Numbered from the stretch's first letter, positions 35,892 through 44,505 are shown. The stretch: DNA of 64,000 nucleotides from an uncultured Bacilli bacterium (GCA_910585045.1 CAJUCD010000009.1:1-64000), one strand, 5' to 3'. The notes: generated by a model from the sequence alone, not told the origin. A program made the numbers and translations.

Positions 35892-36236
35892 CTATTCTTC
35901 TATCTTATGTTGACTAGGACTCCATGCTGGAGTACATAAAAGCGCTAAAACAGCATAATCTGTTTCATAATAATACTTATCTTTAACCTCAATTAAAATT
36001 GCATCACCTTTACTAAATTCTATCACTTTATCCTTAAAATACAATTTCCCATTTCCTTCTAAAACATATACCAACTCAGCAACTTCCATATTATAAGCAT
36101 AACCTGAATCTGGAAACCTTCCATTAATTGTTGCAATTCCTAGGTCCATACATTTATTATCAAAAGAATATTCTAAAGTCTTACAAACATCACTATTTTT
36201 ACCACACATAGCCTCATTAAATTTAATTACTTCCAT
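35892..36236 (-). CDS. Cupin-domain protein
   Basis: A 114-residue small beta-barrel protein. The cupin core shows AELVYVLEGNGKLYFKDKVIEFSKGDAILIE and then KYYYETDYAVLALLCTPAW. The usual metal histidines are mostly replaced, so it may bind a ligand without metal. The start is the ATG at 36236 with AGGTG upstream. It has a perfect promoter with an operator-like inverted repeat at 36253-36281. It heads a unit with the unknown 34755-35882 gene. Confidence 0.82.
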   Translation of the reverse strand: MEVIKFNEAMCGKNSDVCKTLEYSFDNKCMDLGIATINGRFPDSGYAYNMEVAELVYVLEGNGKLYFKDKVIEFSKGDAILIEVKDKYYYETDYAVLALLCTPAWSPSQHKIEE

Positions 36237-36252
36237 AAAATCACCTATAAAA

Positions 36253-36281
36253 ATTATAACATACGAATATATGTATGTCAA
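36253..36281 (-). promoter_or_regulatory. Consensus promoter with operator-like palindrome, cupin gene
   Basis: On the minus strand TTGACA (36281-36276) and TATAAT (36258-36253) are exactly 17 bases apart, a full sigma-A consensus. The spacer contains ACATAC-N8-GTATGT (36259-36278), placed where a bound repressor would block polymerase. Confidence 0.85.
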
Positions 36282-36293
36282 AAAATTTAGAAA

Positions 36294-36321
36294 ATAAAAA
36301 AGAAATATTTTATCTATTTCT
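36294..36321 (-). terminator. Intrinsic terminator of the GRAM/PH-AAA operon
   Basis: On the minus strand AGAAATA-GATAAAA-TATTTCT is followed by a T run. The stem covers the stop codon of the DUF5661-like gene, closing the four-gene operon that starts at 39293. Confidence 0.75.
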
Positions 36322-36583
36322 CTTGTTTAAGTTTTATTTCCAAAAAACGTTCAAAAGCTCTTAACCCATAATCTTTATTATAATAATTTTCAAACTCATT
36401 TAAATGCGCCAAAGCAATCTTTGCAGTCATTATCAAATCATCATCTGTTACATTTGTAAGTGGATCAACAGTTCCATGCTCTAATTCAATATTAATTCCA
36501 TCTAAAAATTCTTCTAAACTAAATTTATCAAACTGAACATTTAACACTTTTGCTGCATATCTTGCATCATTTTCATTATACAT
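36314..36583 (-). CDS. DUF5661-like small protein
   Basis: An 89-residue helical protein. The block HGTVDPLTNVTDDDLIMTAK followed by IALAHLNEFENYYNKDYGL fits DUF5661, a family of unknown role that is widespread in bacteria and phage-like DNA. It is the last gene of the operon driven by the G-tract promoter, 30 bases after the AAA+ gene, and ends in a terminator. The link to the AAA+ gene is by position only. Confidence 0.75.
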   Translation of the reverse strand: MYNENDARYAAKVLNVQFDKFSLEEFLDGINIELEHGTVDPLTNVTDDDLIMTAKIALAHLNEFENYYNKDYGLRAFERFLEIKLKQEK

Positions 36584-36613
36584 ATAATCACCATTTAATT
36601 ATATGCCAATTTA

Positions 36614-37774
36614 TTAATCAATATCAAAATCTTCTTCTCTTAAAATAACAAAATCTTCTTTATTAGGATTATTTAAACTAATAACCCTACTAGATTGTTT
36701 TTTAATTGCTTTTTCAAATAAATTTCGTACAAAACGTGCATTTGAAAAACTTTCATCGTCTTTAGGTATTTCATCAAAGTATTTTTCCAATTTTTTTAAA
36801 GACTTTTTCTCAATTTCATAATCATGTACTTCAGCAAACTTTTTTAATATTTCCACACATTCTTTAGCACTATAATTAGGAAAATTCAAATAAGTATTAA
36901 ATCTCGACTCTAATCCTGGATTAGCTTTAATAAATTTCTCCATTTCTTTCGTATATCCTGCCACAATTATTAAAGTATTATCTCTATTATCTTCCATAAA
37001 TTTCAAAATTGTATTAATTACCGCTGTACCATATTCATCTTTACCATTTGATAAAGTATAAGCTTCATCAATAAATAAAACTCCATCTTTAGCACTCTCT
37101 AATACTTTTTTAGTTTTAATTTCTGATTGCCCTAAATATTCCGCTACTAAATCTTCTCTTGATACCTCTATTACATTTTTACTTTTAATAATACCTAGCT
37201 CATAATAAATTTCTCCTATTATTCTTGCAACAGTTGTTTTACCAGTACCAGGAGCCCCACTAAAAACCATATGCATAGCAACTTTTTTTGCTTTCAAACC
37301 CATTTCTGTTCTTTTAATATTTATTAAAGCTAAATTTTGTAAATTTTCTATTTCTTTTTTTATATCACTTAATCCCACAAGATTTTGCAATTTTTCTTCA
37401 ATCATAATATTTTGATGTTCTTTTTCAAATTTAAGTGATGGTTCTTCATTTCTATATAAATCCATTACTTTTTTAACATCTTGTGCATTTTCACTTATAT
37501 ATTCTAAACAATTTTCTAAATGACTCAAATATTCATCCTTACCTGTTGGATTTTTTGAAATATATAACTTATAACTTTCCACCACTTTTAATTCTGATTC
37601 TTCATTAAAATCATCTAAAAAATTATCAAAAAGAAAATTTACTCTTTTAGAAAAACATGGATATAAAGAAATATATGTTTTAAAAAAAATTATAATTTCT
37701 GCTTTATGTTTTGCATCTTCTGCCAAAGATATTAACCAATAAAATGAAATACTTGCTTCTCTAGGTAAAATCAT
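36614..37774 (-). CDS. CbbX/SpoVK-type AAA+ ATPase
   Basis: A 386-residue AAA+ ATPase of the CbxX/CfxQ/SpoVK/EccA group, which remodels protein complexes. An N-terminal helical domain (about 1-125) precedes the ATPase core: LVGLSDIKKEIENL, Walker A GAPGTGKTT (about 172), pore-loop region YLGQSEIKTKK, Walker B VLFIDEAYTL (about 232), sensor 1 IIVAGY and arginine finger region PGLESRFNTYL. It overlaps the upstream gene by ATGA, so it is co-translated with the PH/zinc-ribbon protein, its likely partner. SpoVK or type VII EccA are alternatives. Confidence 0.88.
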   Translation of the reverse strand: MILPREASISFYWLISLAEDAKHKAEIIIFFKTYISLYPCFSKRVNFLFDNFLDDFNEESELKVVESYKLYISKNPTGKDEYLSHLENCLEYISENAQDVKKVMDLYRNEEPSLKFEKEHQNIMIEEKLQNLVGLSDIKKEIENLQNLALINIKRTEMGLKAKKVAMHMVFSGAPGTGKTTVARIIGEIYYELGIIKSKNVIEVSREDLVAEYLGQSEIKTKKVLESAKDGVLFIDEAYTLSNGKDEYGTAVINTILKFMEDNRDNTLIIVAGYTKEMEKFIKANPGLESRFNTYLNFPNYSAKECVEILKKFAEVHDYEIEKKSLKKLEKYFDEIPKDDESFSNARFVRNLFEKAIKKQSSRVISLNNPNKEDFVILREEDFDID

Positions 37775-39000
37775 AAATCATGTTCCTCTCGAATATATCT
37801 TACTTCTTCATTACCACAATTATCACATTTAAAATGCTTTTCATGGAGATCAATTCTTACAGGAACTTCTCGTCTATAACTATTACCATTACGATATTCC
37901 GTTTTAGTTCGCCATGAATTTTCATGATCTATTATTTTATCTGAAGTAAGTTTTAAAGATGCCCACTTCCCACAAAATTGACAAGTAGTATTTCTGCCAT
38001 CACTACCAACACAACACCAAATAAAAAGTACCACAAATACTATAATAGAAAACCAACCACCACCCATAACTATTCCTGGTTCATTAAAAAGTTCTAAGAA
38101 GAATTTAATAGCCATACCGATTATAAGCATAAGTGGCAACCAAAAATATTTAAAACTATTACTACTAGCCACAGCTGCATTTTTTTCTCTATTTACTTGA
38201 GCATCTAATAAAGCATTAAACTTTATTGACGGATTTACAAAATCATTATAAGCTTCTTCAAATATTTTTAAATAAGCTGTAAATTCTGCATAAGTAAGAT
38301 TTCCTTTAGCTTTAAAAGTTTCATCAGCTTCTACTGCCATAAGTTCTTTAATCTGGCCTTGCAATTCCGCTTTATAATCAAAATTTTTTAATTCTTCTTT
38401 ATTATCAGTAACAACATAATCAGCTAAGCCATCAGTATCATCTGGATATAAATTTTTAAAAAAAGTTATTGTTCTCTCACTATCATCAATATTCTGCATT
38501 ATATAAACAAACATTGAAAAGAAAAAACCATGACAAGCCAAATTTTTAATATTATTTGCTTTATCTATTTCATCATTATCCATATATGACTCATATAATT
38601 TATAAAGTTTACTACCAGTTATCATTTTTTGACCTAAAGTTTCTACAAATTTATTGTGAGTCAAAAGAATATCCTCCAATATTTCCACATCATCTTTAGT
38701 CTTAGGATTAGGTGAACTTAAGGGCTCACTTGGTACTATTTGGGGAGATGATTTAGAGCCTAACTTTAAATCTAAATTTTGCTTAATAGTTTTACTATCA
38801 TCTGAACTAATAGTATATTCTTTCTTACTTGTATTTAACCTTATATCACCCTTCATATTTGTAAAACATTCTTCTATTTCACTATATTTAATTTTTAAAA
38901 TTTGTTCTTTCCCTTCTACAAACAATTCTTTTTCTCTAAATTCTAATTTCCCCGCCACTTTAATTTCATCATACTCAATTTCAACACTAAACTTTTTCAT
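37771..39000 (-). CDS. PH-like, membrane and zinc-ribbon protein
   Basis: I do not recognise the whole architecture. Order: an N-terminal PH-like beta domain of about 80 residues (EIEYDEIKVAGKLEFREKEL...KIKYSEIEE), a low-complexity linker, a helical middle domain (about 105-270), two membrane spans (about 285-335, WLPLMLIIGMAIKFF and FSIIVFVVLFIWCC), and a C-terminal zinc ribbon with CQFCG...CDNCG. It lies eight bases after the GRAM-like gene and overlaps the AAA+ gene by ATGA. It may tether the ATPase to the membrane. That is inference. Confidence 0.75.
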   Translation of the reverse strand: MKKFSVEIEYDEIKVAGKLEFREKELFVEGKEQILKIKYSEIEECFTNMKGDIRLNTSKKEYTISSDDSKTIKQNLDLKLGSKSSPQIVPSEPLSSPNPKTKDDVEILEDILLTHNKFVETLGQKMITGSKLYKLYESYMDNDEIDKANNIKNLACHGFFFSMFVYIMQNIDDSERTITFFKNLYPDDTDGLADYVVTDNKEELKNFDYKAELQGQIKELMAVEADETFKAKGNLTYAEFTAYLKIFEEAYNDFVNPSIKFNALLDAQVNREKNAAVASSNSFKYFWLPLMLIIGMAIKFFLELFNEPGIVMGGGWFSIIVFVVLFIWCCVGSDGRNTTCQFCGKWASLKLTSDKIIDHENSWRTKTEYRNGNSYRREVPVRIDLHEKHFKCDNCGNEEVRYIREEHDL

Positions 39001-39008
39001 TATTACCT

Positions 39009-39293
39009 CTAGTTATTAGCAATAGTTTCTCTAATTATTTTATCCCAATCTTTTCGTTTATTAACTAAATATTCAAATCTCTCACCATTTGAAGCTGTAA
39101 TAATTAAAGAATTAAAAAATTTTGTTTCTACATTTTGAATATCTTTTAACATTATTTCATTTTGCTTTGTTCCTAAATTAATTTTATGTCCTTCAAAATA
39201 AATAGATTTAGTTGTAAGAATTAAATGTCCGCCTTTAGTCCCTATTCCACGAACCCAATTAGCTGCACCTTTTTTAACTATTTTTTCTTCCAT
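39009..39293 (-). CDS. GRAM/PH-like small protein
   Basis: A 94-residue protein that fits the GRAM/bacterial-PH fold: GHLILTTKSIYFEGHKINLG, then EIMLKDIQNVET, LIITASNGERFEYLV and a final helix with Trp. Such domains bind lipids or peptides. The next gene starts with a similar fold, so the operon encodes two PH-like modules. AAGGAG precedes the ATG. It is the first gene after the promoter with a G10 spacer at 39318-39348, with a leader of about 18 bases. Confidence 0.8.
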   Translation of the reverse strand: MEEKIVKKGAANWVRGIGTKGGHLILTTKSIYFEGHKINLGTKQNEIMLKDIQNVETKFFNSLIITASNGERFEYLVNKRKDWDKIIRETIANN

Positions 39294-39317
39294 ATAAAAC
39301 TCCTTCTTTCTATTACG

Positions 39318-39348
39318 ATTATACCCCCCCCCCGAACGAATTTGTCAA
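39318..39348 (-). promoter_or_regulatory. Putative phase-variable promoter, G10 in the spacer
   Basis: On the minus strand a perfect TTGACA (39348-39343) and a perfect TATAAT (39323-39318) are 19 bases apart. Ten of those bases are an uninterrupted G run directly next to the -10 (C10 on the plus strand, 39324-39333). Slippage to G8 would give the ideal 17. Poly-G in a promoter spacer is the known switching mechanism of Neisseria porA. Confidence 0.75.
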
Positions 39349-39354
39349 TACTAA

Positions 39355-39387
39355 CTAAAAAAGAAGACATTTTATTATCTCCTTCTA
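39355..39387 (-). terminator. Probable terminator of the BclA-like genes
   Basis: On the minus strand AGAAG and CTTCT flank a loop of about 15 bases and are followed by six T. The stem is short, so confidence is moderate. Position directly after the stop codon supports it. Confidence 0.45.
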
Positions 39388-39867
39388 ATTAATTTTTTTT
39401 AATGATAAGGTTGCATTAACTCCACTACCAAGTGTTACTCCTACTGCAACTAAAGCAGATAAAACCATATCTATAACACTACCAGCAGTAAGTGTAACAA
39501 TAGTACTACCACTATAAATAGTACTTGCTCCTACTGACAAAGTTCGAGAAATAACTGTACTAGGAATATTAGTACCATTAACTCGTATCGCTTGTGTAAG
39601 AGTAGTTCCTAATGCCACTGAAACATTACTAAAATAATTTATTTCATAAGTACCAGCTTGTATGACTGTAATACTATTAGCTGGCGTATAAGTTGTATTT
39701 AAACTTGGCAAATTATTAGGTAATGCAATTTGAGTTTGCGTTCCTATTCCCAAATTTAATGTTTGTGCAGTATTACTAAATTTACCACCATAGGCATTTA
39801 ACCCTGCTGCTGGTCCAGTAGGGCCTTGAGGAATCACAAAATCTATTGTATAACCTGACGGATTCAT
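39385..39867 (-). CDS. BclA-like exosporium protein with C-terminal jelly-roll
   Basis: A 160-residue protein with N-terminal MNPSGYTIDFVIPQGPTGP, one short collagen-type GPTGP, and a C-terminal domain of about 135 residues rich in Thr/Val/Ala that resembles the BclA trimeric head (pattern YEINYFSNVSVALGTTLTQAIRVNG and SGSTIVTLTAGSVIDMVL). BclA-type proteins form the hairy outer layer of spores. The N-terminus is nearly identical to the upstream gene's. It lacks a signal peptide, as expected for spore-coat assembly in the mother cell. A phage tail fibre is less likely. Confidence 0.78.
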   Translation of the reverse strand: MNPSGYTIDFVIPQGPTGPAAGLNAYGGKFSNTAQTLNLGIGTQTQIALPNNLPSLNTTYTPANSITVIQAGTYEINYFSNVSVALGTTLTQAIRVNGTNIPSTVISRTLSVGASTIYSGSTIVTLTAGSVIDMVLSALVAVGVTLGSGVNATLSLKKIN

Positions 39868-39877
39868 AATTTACCTG

Positions 39878-40108
39878 CTAAACGACTGGTGTTAATGTAA
39901 CACTAGCTTGCGACCCTGGTGCTCCTGTAGTAACAGTCCCAATTGCAAAAGTTGGTGCCGGACCAGTTTCTCCAGTTGCTCCTGTAGGGCCTGTAGCTCC
40001 AATTAAGCCTTGAGGACCAGTAGGACCTGCAACTGTACTGGCTGGGCCTGTTGGACCTGTTGGGCCTTGAGGAATCACAAAATCTATTGTATAACCTGTT
40101 GGATTCAT
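39878..40108 (-). CDS. Short collagen-like protein, BclA-type
   Basis: A 76-residue protein beginning MNPTGYTIDFVIPQGPTGP with about ten G-x-y triplets (GPTGPTGPAS, GPTGPQGLIGATGPTG). A short hydrophobic, Thr/Val-rich tail follows, with no head domain. The start is the ATG at 40108 with GGGAGGTAAT upstream. It is separated by ten bases from a second gene whose first 60 bases are almost the same, so the two may stem from a duplication or a broken longer collagen-head gene. A spore-surface role is inferred. Confidence 0.75.
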   Translation of the reverse strand: MNPTGYTIDFVIPQGPTGPTGPASTVAGPTGPQGLIGATGPTGATGETGPAPTFAIGTVTTGAPGSQASVTLTPVV

Positions 40109-40154
40109 AATATTACCTCCCACTTTTATTATATGAGAAAAATTTACAAAGTAT

Positions 40155-40181
40155 AAAAAAAGATTATCTAAAATCTTTTTT
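40155..40181 (-). terminator. Intrinsic terminator of the MMPL gene
   Basis: On the minus strand AAAAAAGATT and AATCTTTTTTT flank a short loop and end in T. The stem includes the stop codon of the transporter gene. Confidence 0.65.
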
Positions 40182-43100
40182 CTTAAATATATATTTATCA
40201 AAAGTTGCAAGTACTCCTGGAAGTAATAATAATATTAAAAGTGTTGAACAAAAAGTTCCTTCTGCTATTGTCTTACATATAACCGCTGTAATATCTGAGG
40301 CTAATAAACCAAGTATTAAAGTTACAATAATCAAAATAGAAGCAGACGTCATAATAGTATGTATAGAACTATTATAAGCCTCTATCAAAGAGTTCTTAAT
40401 ATCTAATTTTTCTCTATATTCTAAATAATATGATGTATATAAAATAGCATAATCAATAGTAGCTCCCATTAAAATACTCTGTACTACTAAAATTGCAATA
40501 AAATAAACTTTAACTCCTGTAATTGATAAAATTCCCATAGTTAAATAAACTGCACATTGAATTAAAAGCACTAAAACAAAAGGAATCAAAATAGACTTAA
40601 ATGTTACTGCTACTACTATAAATATTGCAATCATTGTCAGAATAGAAATATAATTAAATTCCTTAACAAAAGATTTACTCATTTCTAATGCCATGGGAGA
40701 ATCACCAATTAAATAATATTGCATGTCATCTCCCATATTATTTTTTAAATCTTCAATAAAAGCAAAAGTTTCTTTTGATTCTGGCTCTAAATTAGTAAGT
40801 AAAACTACTCTTGAATATTTATCACCAACTAACATTTTTTTCGCATCATTAATATTTTCTTTACTTTCAACTATATTATTTTTCAAACTCTCATTTAAGA
40901 AAGGTTGAAACATTGCTTCAGTTTTAACATCATCATTTAAAAAATTTACTAATTCTTCAATAGTTAAAGTCCATTCTTCATTAAAAGAATAAACACTTCC
41001 ATAATATATATATAATAAATTAATTTTATCTTTATCTAATTGAGAACTCAAACTATTCAATATTTTAAACATCTCATTGGAGTTATAGTGAGCATTTTTT
41101 AAACTTGCATCCATAATATTCCGTAAAGTTCCTAAAGTATTTTTCACTTTATTATCTATTTTATTATTATATTCATTATTCTTAGAAACAACATCTAACA
41201 TAAATGAAATAAAATTATTTAAAGATATTACTCTAGAACTTTGAAAATTATTCATCGCATAAAGCCCATATATTAAATCTAATTTACTTTTATTAATACC
41301 TAATAAATCACTTAAAGATTTACTATTATATTTAAAATCAGGATTTGAAATAACTTCTTGAAGCATCAAAAATAATTTTATAGTATCACTATTTAAATTA
41401 TTACTTAACATTTCATTATTTCTATTGTCTAAAACTAGAGCAATAAATTCTTTTGGCGTTGATATCCAAGAACTAGTATTACCTTCTACTAAATTAATTA
41501 ATGCACATAAACTATTAATCTCATTTTCTTGTAAATTTAATAATTTTCCAAGATCTAAAGGTCTATATTTTACCCCATCATCATTCATAACCAATTTTAA
41601 TATTTTTAAATTATTTAAAGATGCCTCATCCAAAGCATTCAAAGCTTTATTTAATATTAAATCGACAAATTCATTAGGACTAAACATTACATCTTCTGGT
41701 AATCCTGCTAAAACATATATTTTTTCAACTAAACCACTATTTATATTATCAAATATCGCACTTAATTGCGTTTTATTTAATTTAGTATTAACTATATTAT
41801 TTTCATTTTTACTAAACAAACTTAATTTTTCTAACGCTTTTAAATCTTTATTATCTAAATAATTAGTATTATCTTTAATATCCAAAATTTTATTAATAAA
41901 TTCTCTTAATCCATAATTATCATTACTATTTACATTTTGATATTTCAAAAACAGTATTTGAGTTATTATACTTTCATCTGTTCCAAATAAAGTTCCTAAA
42001 GCTTTAGCATCCATTTCTGCATTAACTAAATCTTGATTTGTAAACTTCTCTAGCATCTCTAAATTCACTAAAGTTTCTTTATCAAAATTACCAGCATATT
42101 TTGGATTTGACAAAATGTCTTTTTTTATAAAATCTAAAAATTCTTTTATAGATAATTTCACATTATTATTTTTAGCATTATAATAAATCAAAATATCCTC
42201 TATATTACTTTCATCAAGCTCTAAAATATTAGCTAAAGTTTTAATATCTCTTTTCTTATTTATTTCCTTTTCATCGCTAAAATACTTTAACTTCTTAATT
42301 TCTTTTTGCATATCATTATTAAAAGCTAAAACATCTTGATTATTAAATACTTCTTTTTCCAAAAATAATACTAAATCATTAATTGTCATCTTATTATTGA
42401 GACTCGGATTATAATACCAATAATACATTATTTTAAACAAATAATTATCTATACTTATTGAAGTTCCCAAATCAGTCATTTTTTTAGTTAATTCATCATA
42501 TTTCAATTTTTCATTTATTGTATTACTATAAGATAACATTGAATTAACATATTTATTATAATTATATTGTTTTAATTTATCTGCTATTTTATCTTCATCT
42601 TTTGAATTATAAATAATAGCCATTTGATTATTAGTACCAAAAACTTCATCTATCTTATTTATTTCATTTGATGTATAAAGAATACCTAAATTCCCTTTTA
42701 AAAAATAACTACCTATAAAGAAAAACACAAAAATTATTGTTAAAGGATATTTAAATTTAAAACTCATTTTCCCTAAACCATTTAATTTTATATTTAATGC
42801 TTTTTTTCTAGTTTTATTAATTAACTTATCAAAAACAAGAATAAGAGTTGGTAAACAAAGAAATATACTAACTAAACTTAAAAGCACCCCTTTAGCTAAA
42901 ACTAAGCCTAAATCTTTGCCAATTGTAAAACTCATAAATATCAAAGTTAATAATCCCACTATAGTAGTTAAAGAACTGCTTGAAATAGCTCCAAAAGAAT
43001 GATAAAGAGCATTTTTCATCGCTTTTATTTTATCATTTTCATGTTCACATTCCTCTCGAAATCTATTCATAAGCATAATAGAATAGTCCATAGATAGAGC

Positions 43101-43757
43101 CATTTGTAATATAGCAGCAATAGAGCTGGTTATGGCCGATACTTCGCCAAATATAATATTAGTACCACTATTAAGAATAACAGCAATTAAAATAGATACT
43201 AAAAATAAAAATGGTTCTAAATATGATTCACACATGATAATCAATATTATAACAGCACAAGAAACAGACACTATAAGAATCCATGATGGTAAAATAGGTG
43301 TATTAGAAGTTGCTATACTACCACTAGTAAAAAATTCATAGTCTTGATAATTATCTGCTATATTATCAAATATATCTTTAGCTATTTTAGAATCACTTGG
43401 TTCATTCACATTTAATACAAATAAAGTATATTCCCTTTTATTATAAGAATCACTATTATCATAATTAACAGAAGCTACTCCTTCTAAACCTTTTAAATAA
43501 TTTAAGATACTATCAATTTCATCACCATCTAAGTTTTTAAACATTATATTTAAAGAACTACTATTATTTTGAGACGAGAATTCCCTCTCCATAATATCCA
43601 TTCCTATTCTAGTTTCAGAATCACTTGGCAAATAAGCAGTAATATCATCATTTATTTTAACTTTCGTTGCTAAAAAACCACAAATAATTGTTACAATTAT
43701 AAACGTTACTAATATAAAATATCTTTTATTGATTATAAAATCTGTAATTTTCTTCAT
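40164..43757 (-). CDS. MMPL/RND-family transporter with repeated helical ectodomain
   Basis: A 1197-residue MMPL-type transporter: twelve predicted spans in two groups of six (about 10-360 and 1000-1195), with a small first loop (DDITAYLPSDSETRIGMDIM). Family signatures include MALSMDYSIMLMNRFREE and GATIDYAILYTSYYLEYRE (the D/Y proton-relay helices). The second ectodomain loop is very large (about 410-955) and built of roughly seven units of about 80 residues, each with a pattern like (T/S)-x-x-E-F-(V/I)-x-x-(I/V)-L followed by a helical stretch. A TetR-type gene is divergent, so it is likely its regulator. Confidence 0.9.
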   Translation of the reverse strand: MKKITDFIINKRYFILVTFIIVTIICGFLATKVKINDDITAYLPSDSETRIGMDIMEREFSSQNNSSSLNIMFKNLDGDEIDSILNYLKGLEGVASVNYDNSDSYNKREYTLFVLNVNEPSDSKIAKDIFDNIADNYQDYEFFTSGSIATSNTPILPSWILIVSVSCAVIILIIMCESYLEPFLFLVSILIAVILNSGTNIIFGEVSAITSSIAAILQMALSMDYSIMLMNRFREECEHENDKIKAMKNALYHSFGAISSSSLTTIVGLLTLIFMSFTIGKDLGLVLAKGVLLSLVSIFLCLPTLILVFDKLINKTRKKALNIKLNGLGKMSFKFKYPLTIIFVFFFIGSYFLKGNLGILYTSNEINKIDEVFGTNNQMAIIYNSKDEDKIADKLKQYNYNKYVNSMLSYSNTINEKLKYDELTKKMTDLGTSISIDNYLFKIMYYWYYNPSLNNKMTINDLVLFLEKEVFNNQDVLAFNNDMQKEIKKLKYFSDEKEINKKRDIKTLANILELDESNIEDILIYYNAKNNNVKLSIKEFLDFIKKDILSNPKYAGNFDKETLVNLEMLEKFTNQDLVNAEMDAKALGTLFGTDESIITQILFLKYQNVNSNDNYGLREFINKILDIKDNTNYLDNKDLKALEKLSLFSKNENNIVNTKLNKTQLSAIFDNINSGLVEKIYVLAGLPEDVMFSPNEFVDLILNKALNALDEASLNNLKILKLVMNDDGVKYRPLDLGKLLNLQENEINSLCALINLVEGNTSSWISTPKEFIALVLDNRNNEMLSNNLNSDTIKLFLMLQEVISNPDFKYNSKSLSDLLGINKSKLDLIYGLYAMNNFQSSRVISLNNFISFMLDVVSKNNEYNNKIDNKVKNTLGTLRNIMDASLKNAHYNSNEMFKILNSLSSQLDKDKINLLYIYYGSVYSFNEEWTLTIEELVNFLNDDVKTEAMFQPFLNESLKNNIVESKENINDAKKMLVGDKYSRVVLLTNLEPESKETFAFIEDLKNNMGDDMQYYLIGDSPMALEMSKSFVKEFNYISILTMIAIFIVVAVTFKSILIPFVLVLLIQCAVYLTMGILSITGVKVYFIAILVVQSILMGATIDYAILYTSYYLEYREKLDIKNSLIEAYNSSIHTIMTSASILIIVTLILGLLASDITAVICKTIAEGTFCSTLLILLLLPGVLATFDKYIFKKKDFR

Positions 43758-43836
43758 ATTTCCTCCTTTTTATAAATCAACAATAATACATTTTATGGCA
43801 ATATTAACTAATATGCAATCTACAATCTTATTCAAC

Positions 43837-43852
43837 TGTCAAATTTTAGACA
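43837..43852. promoter_or_regulatory. Operator-like palindrome between MMPL and TetR genes
   Basis: TGTC-AAATTTTA-GACA is an inverted repeat in the divergent spacer, upstream of the TetR promoter. It is a plausible site for the TetR-type repressor. No second copy was found to confirm it. Confidence 0.35.
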
Positions 43853-43877
43853 CTTTTTTAAATCTGTCATTAAAATC

Positions 43878-43906
43878 TTGTCAAAAAAAGAGAAATATAT
43901 TAAAAT
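43878..43906 (+). promoter_or_regulatory. Promoter of the TetR-type gene
   Basis: TTGTCA (43878-43883) and TAAAAT (43901-43906) with a 17-base spacer, 30 bases before the TetR-type start codon. AGAGGTAAT is its ribosome site. Confidence 0.6.
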
Positions 43907-43935
43907 TAAATAAAACTTAAAAGAGGTAATATAAT

Positions 43936-44505
43936 ATGAAATATGACTTAAATAAAAAACAATCCTTAGGAGCCAAAAGAACTTTAGACACTTTTTCTAA
44001 AACTTTATTTTTATTATTAACTAAAAAAGCTTTCGAAAAAATAAATGTTAATGAAATATGTTCTACAGCATCAATTCCTAGAGCCACTTTTTACAACTAT
44101 TTTGAAGATAAATATGATTTAATGAATTATTGTTGGTATACTCTAACTTTAGAAATTCATCTTGAAGATTACAAAGAAATTGCTCCTGAGAATCGAATTC
44201 ACATATTTTTTGATCGCATGTGTGATTTACTAATAAAAAACCAACCCTTAATTCAAGAAATAATTAAAAACAACCCTGAAAACAGTTGGCTACTATATCA
44301 CTTTCGTTCCTATTTTTATGAAATTGCTCTAAATTTATTTCATGAATATCCAAATGCCAGCTCTTATAATATTCCTGCTGAAATAATGGCAAATCACTAC
44401 TGTAATACTATTCTCTTAATTTTTGAATGGTCCTTCTTTCATAATAAAAACATCACAAAAAAAGAAGCTCATAAATACTTACAAACTCTTTTAAATTTAA
44501 ATTAA
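43936..44505 (+). CDS. TetR/AcrR-family regulator
   Basis: A 189-residue regulator with an N-terminal helix-turn-helix (INVNEICSTASIPRATFYNYFEDKYDLMNY, about 33-63) and a helical ligand-binding domain of the TetR_C type often found with MMPL genes. It is divergent from the MMPL transporter and separated by about 180 bases holding a palindrome and its own promoter, so it probably represses the transporter until a lipid or toxic compound binds. It converges with the AraC-type pseudogene, overlapping its end by a few bases. Confidence 0.88.
   Translation: MKYDLNKKQSLGAKRTLDTFSKTLFLLLTKKAFEKINVNEICSTASIPRATFYNYFEDKYDLMNYCWYTLTLEIHLEDYKEIAPENRIHIFFDRMCDLLIKNQPLIQEIIKNNPENSWLLYHFRSYFYEIALNLFHEYPNASSYNIPAEIMANHYCNTILLIFEWSFFHNKNITKKEAHKYLQTLLNLN

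Noticed and set aside
39385..40108. Prophage tail fibre genes
   Set aside because: Collagen-like triplets also occur in phage fibres, but no other phage gene is nearby and sporulation genes are present, so spore-surface proteins fit better.
41425..41862. Plus-strand frame in the MMPL gene
   Set aside because: Antisense shadow of the repeated ectodomain, with no start signal.
40164..43757. CRISPR or DNA-level tandem repeat in the MMPL gene
   Set aside because: The repetition is only visible in the protein pattern. There are no identical DNA repeats or spacers, and no cas genes.
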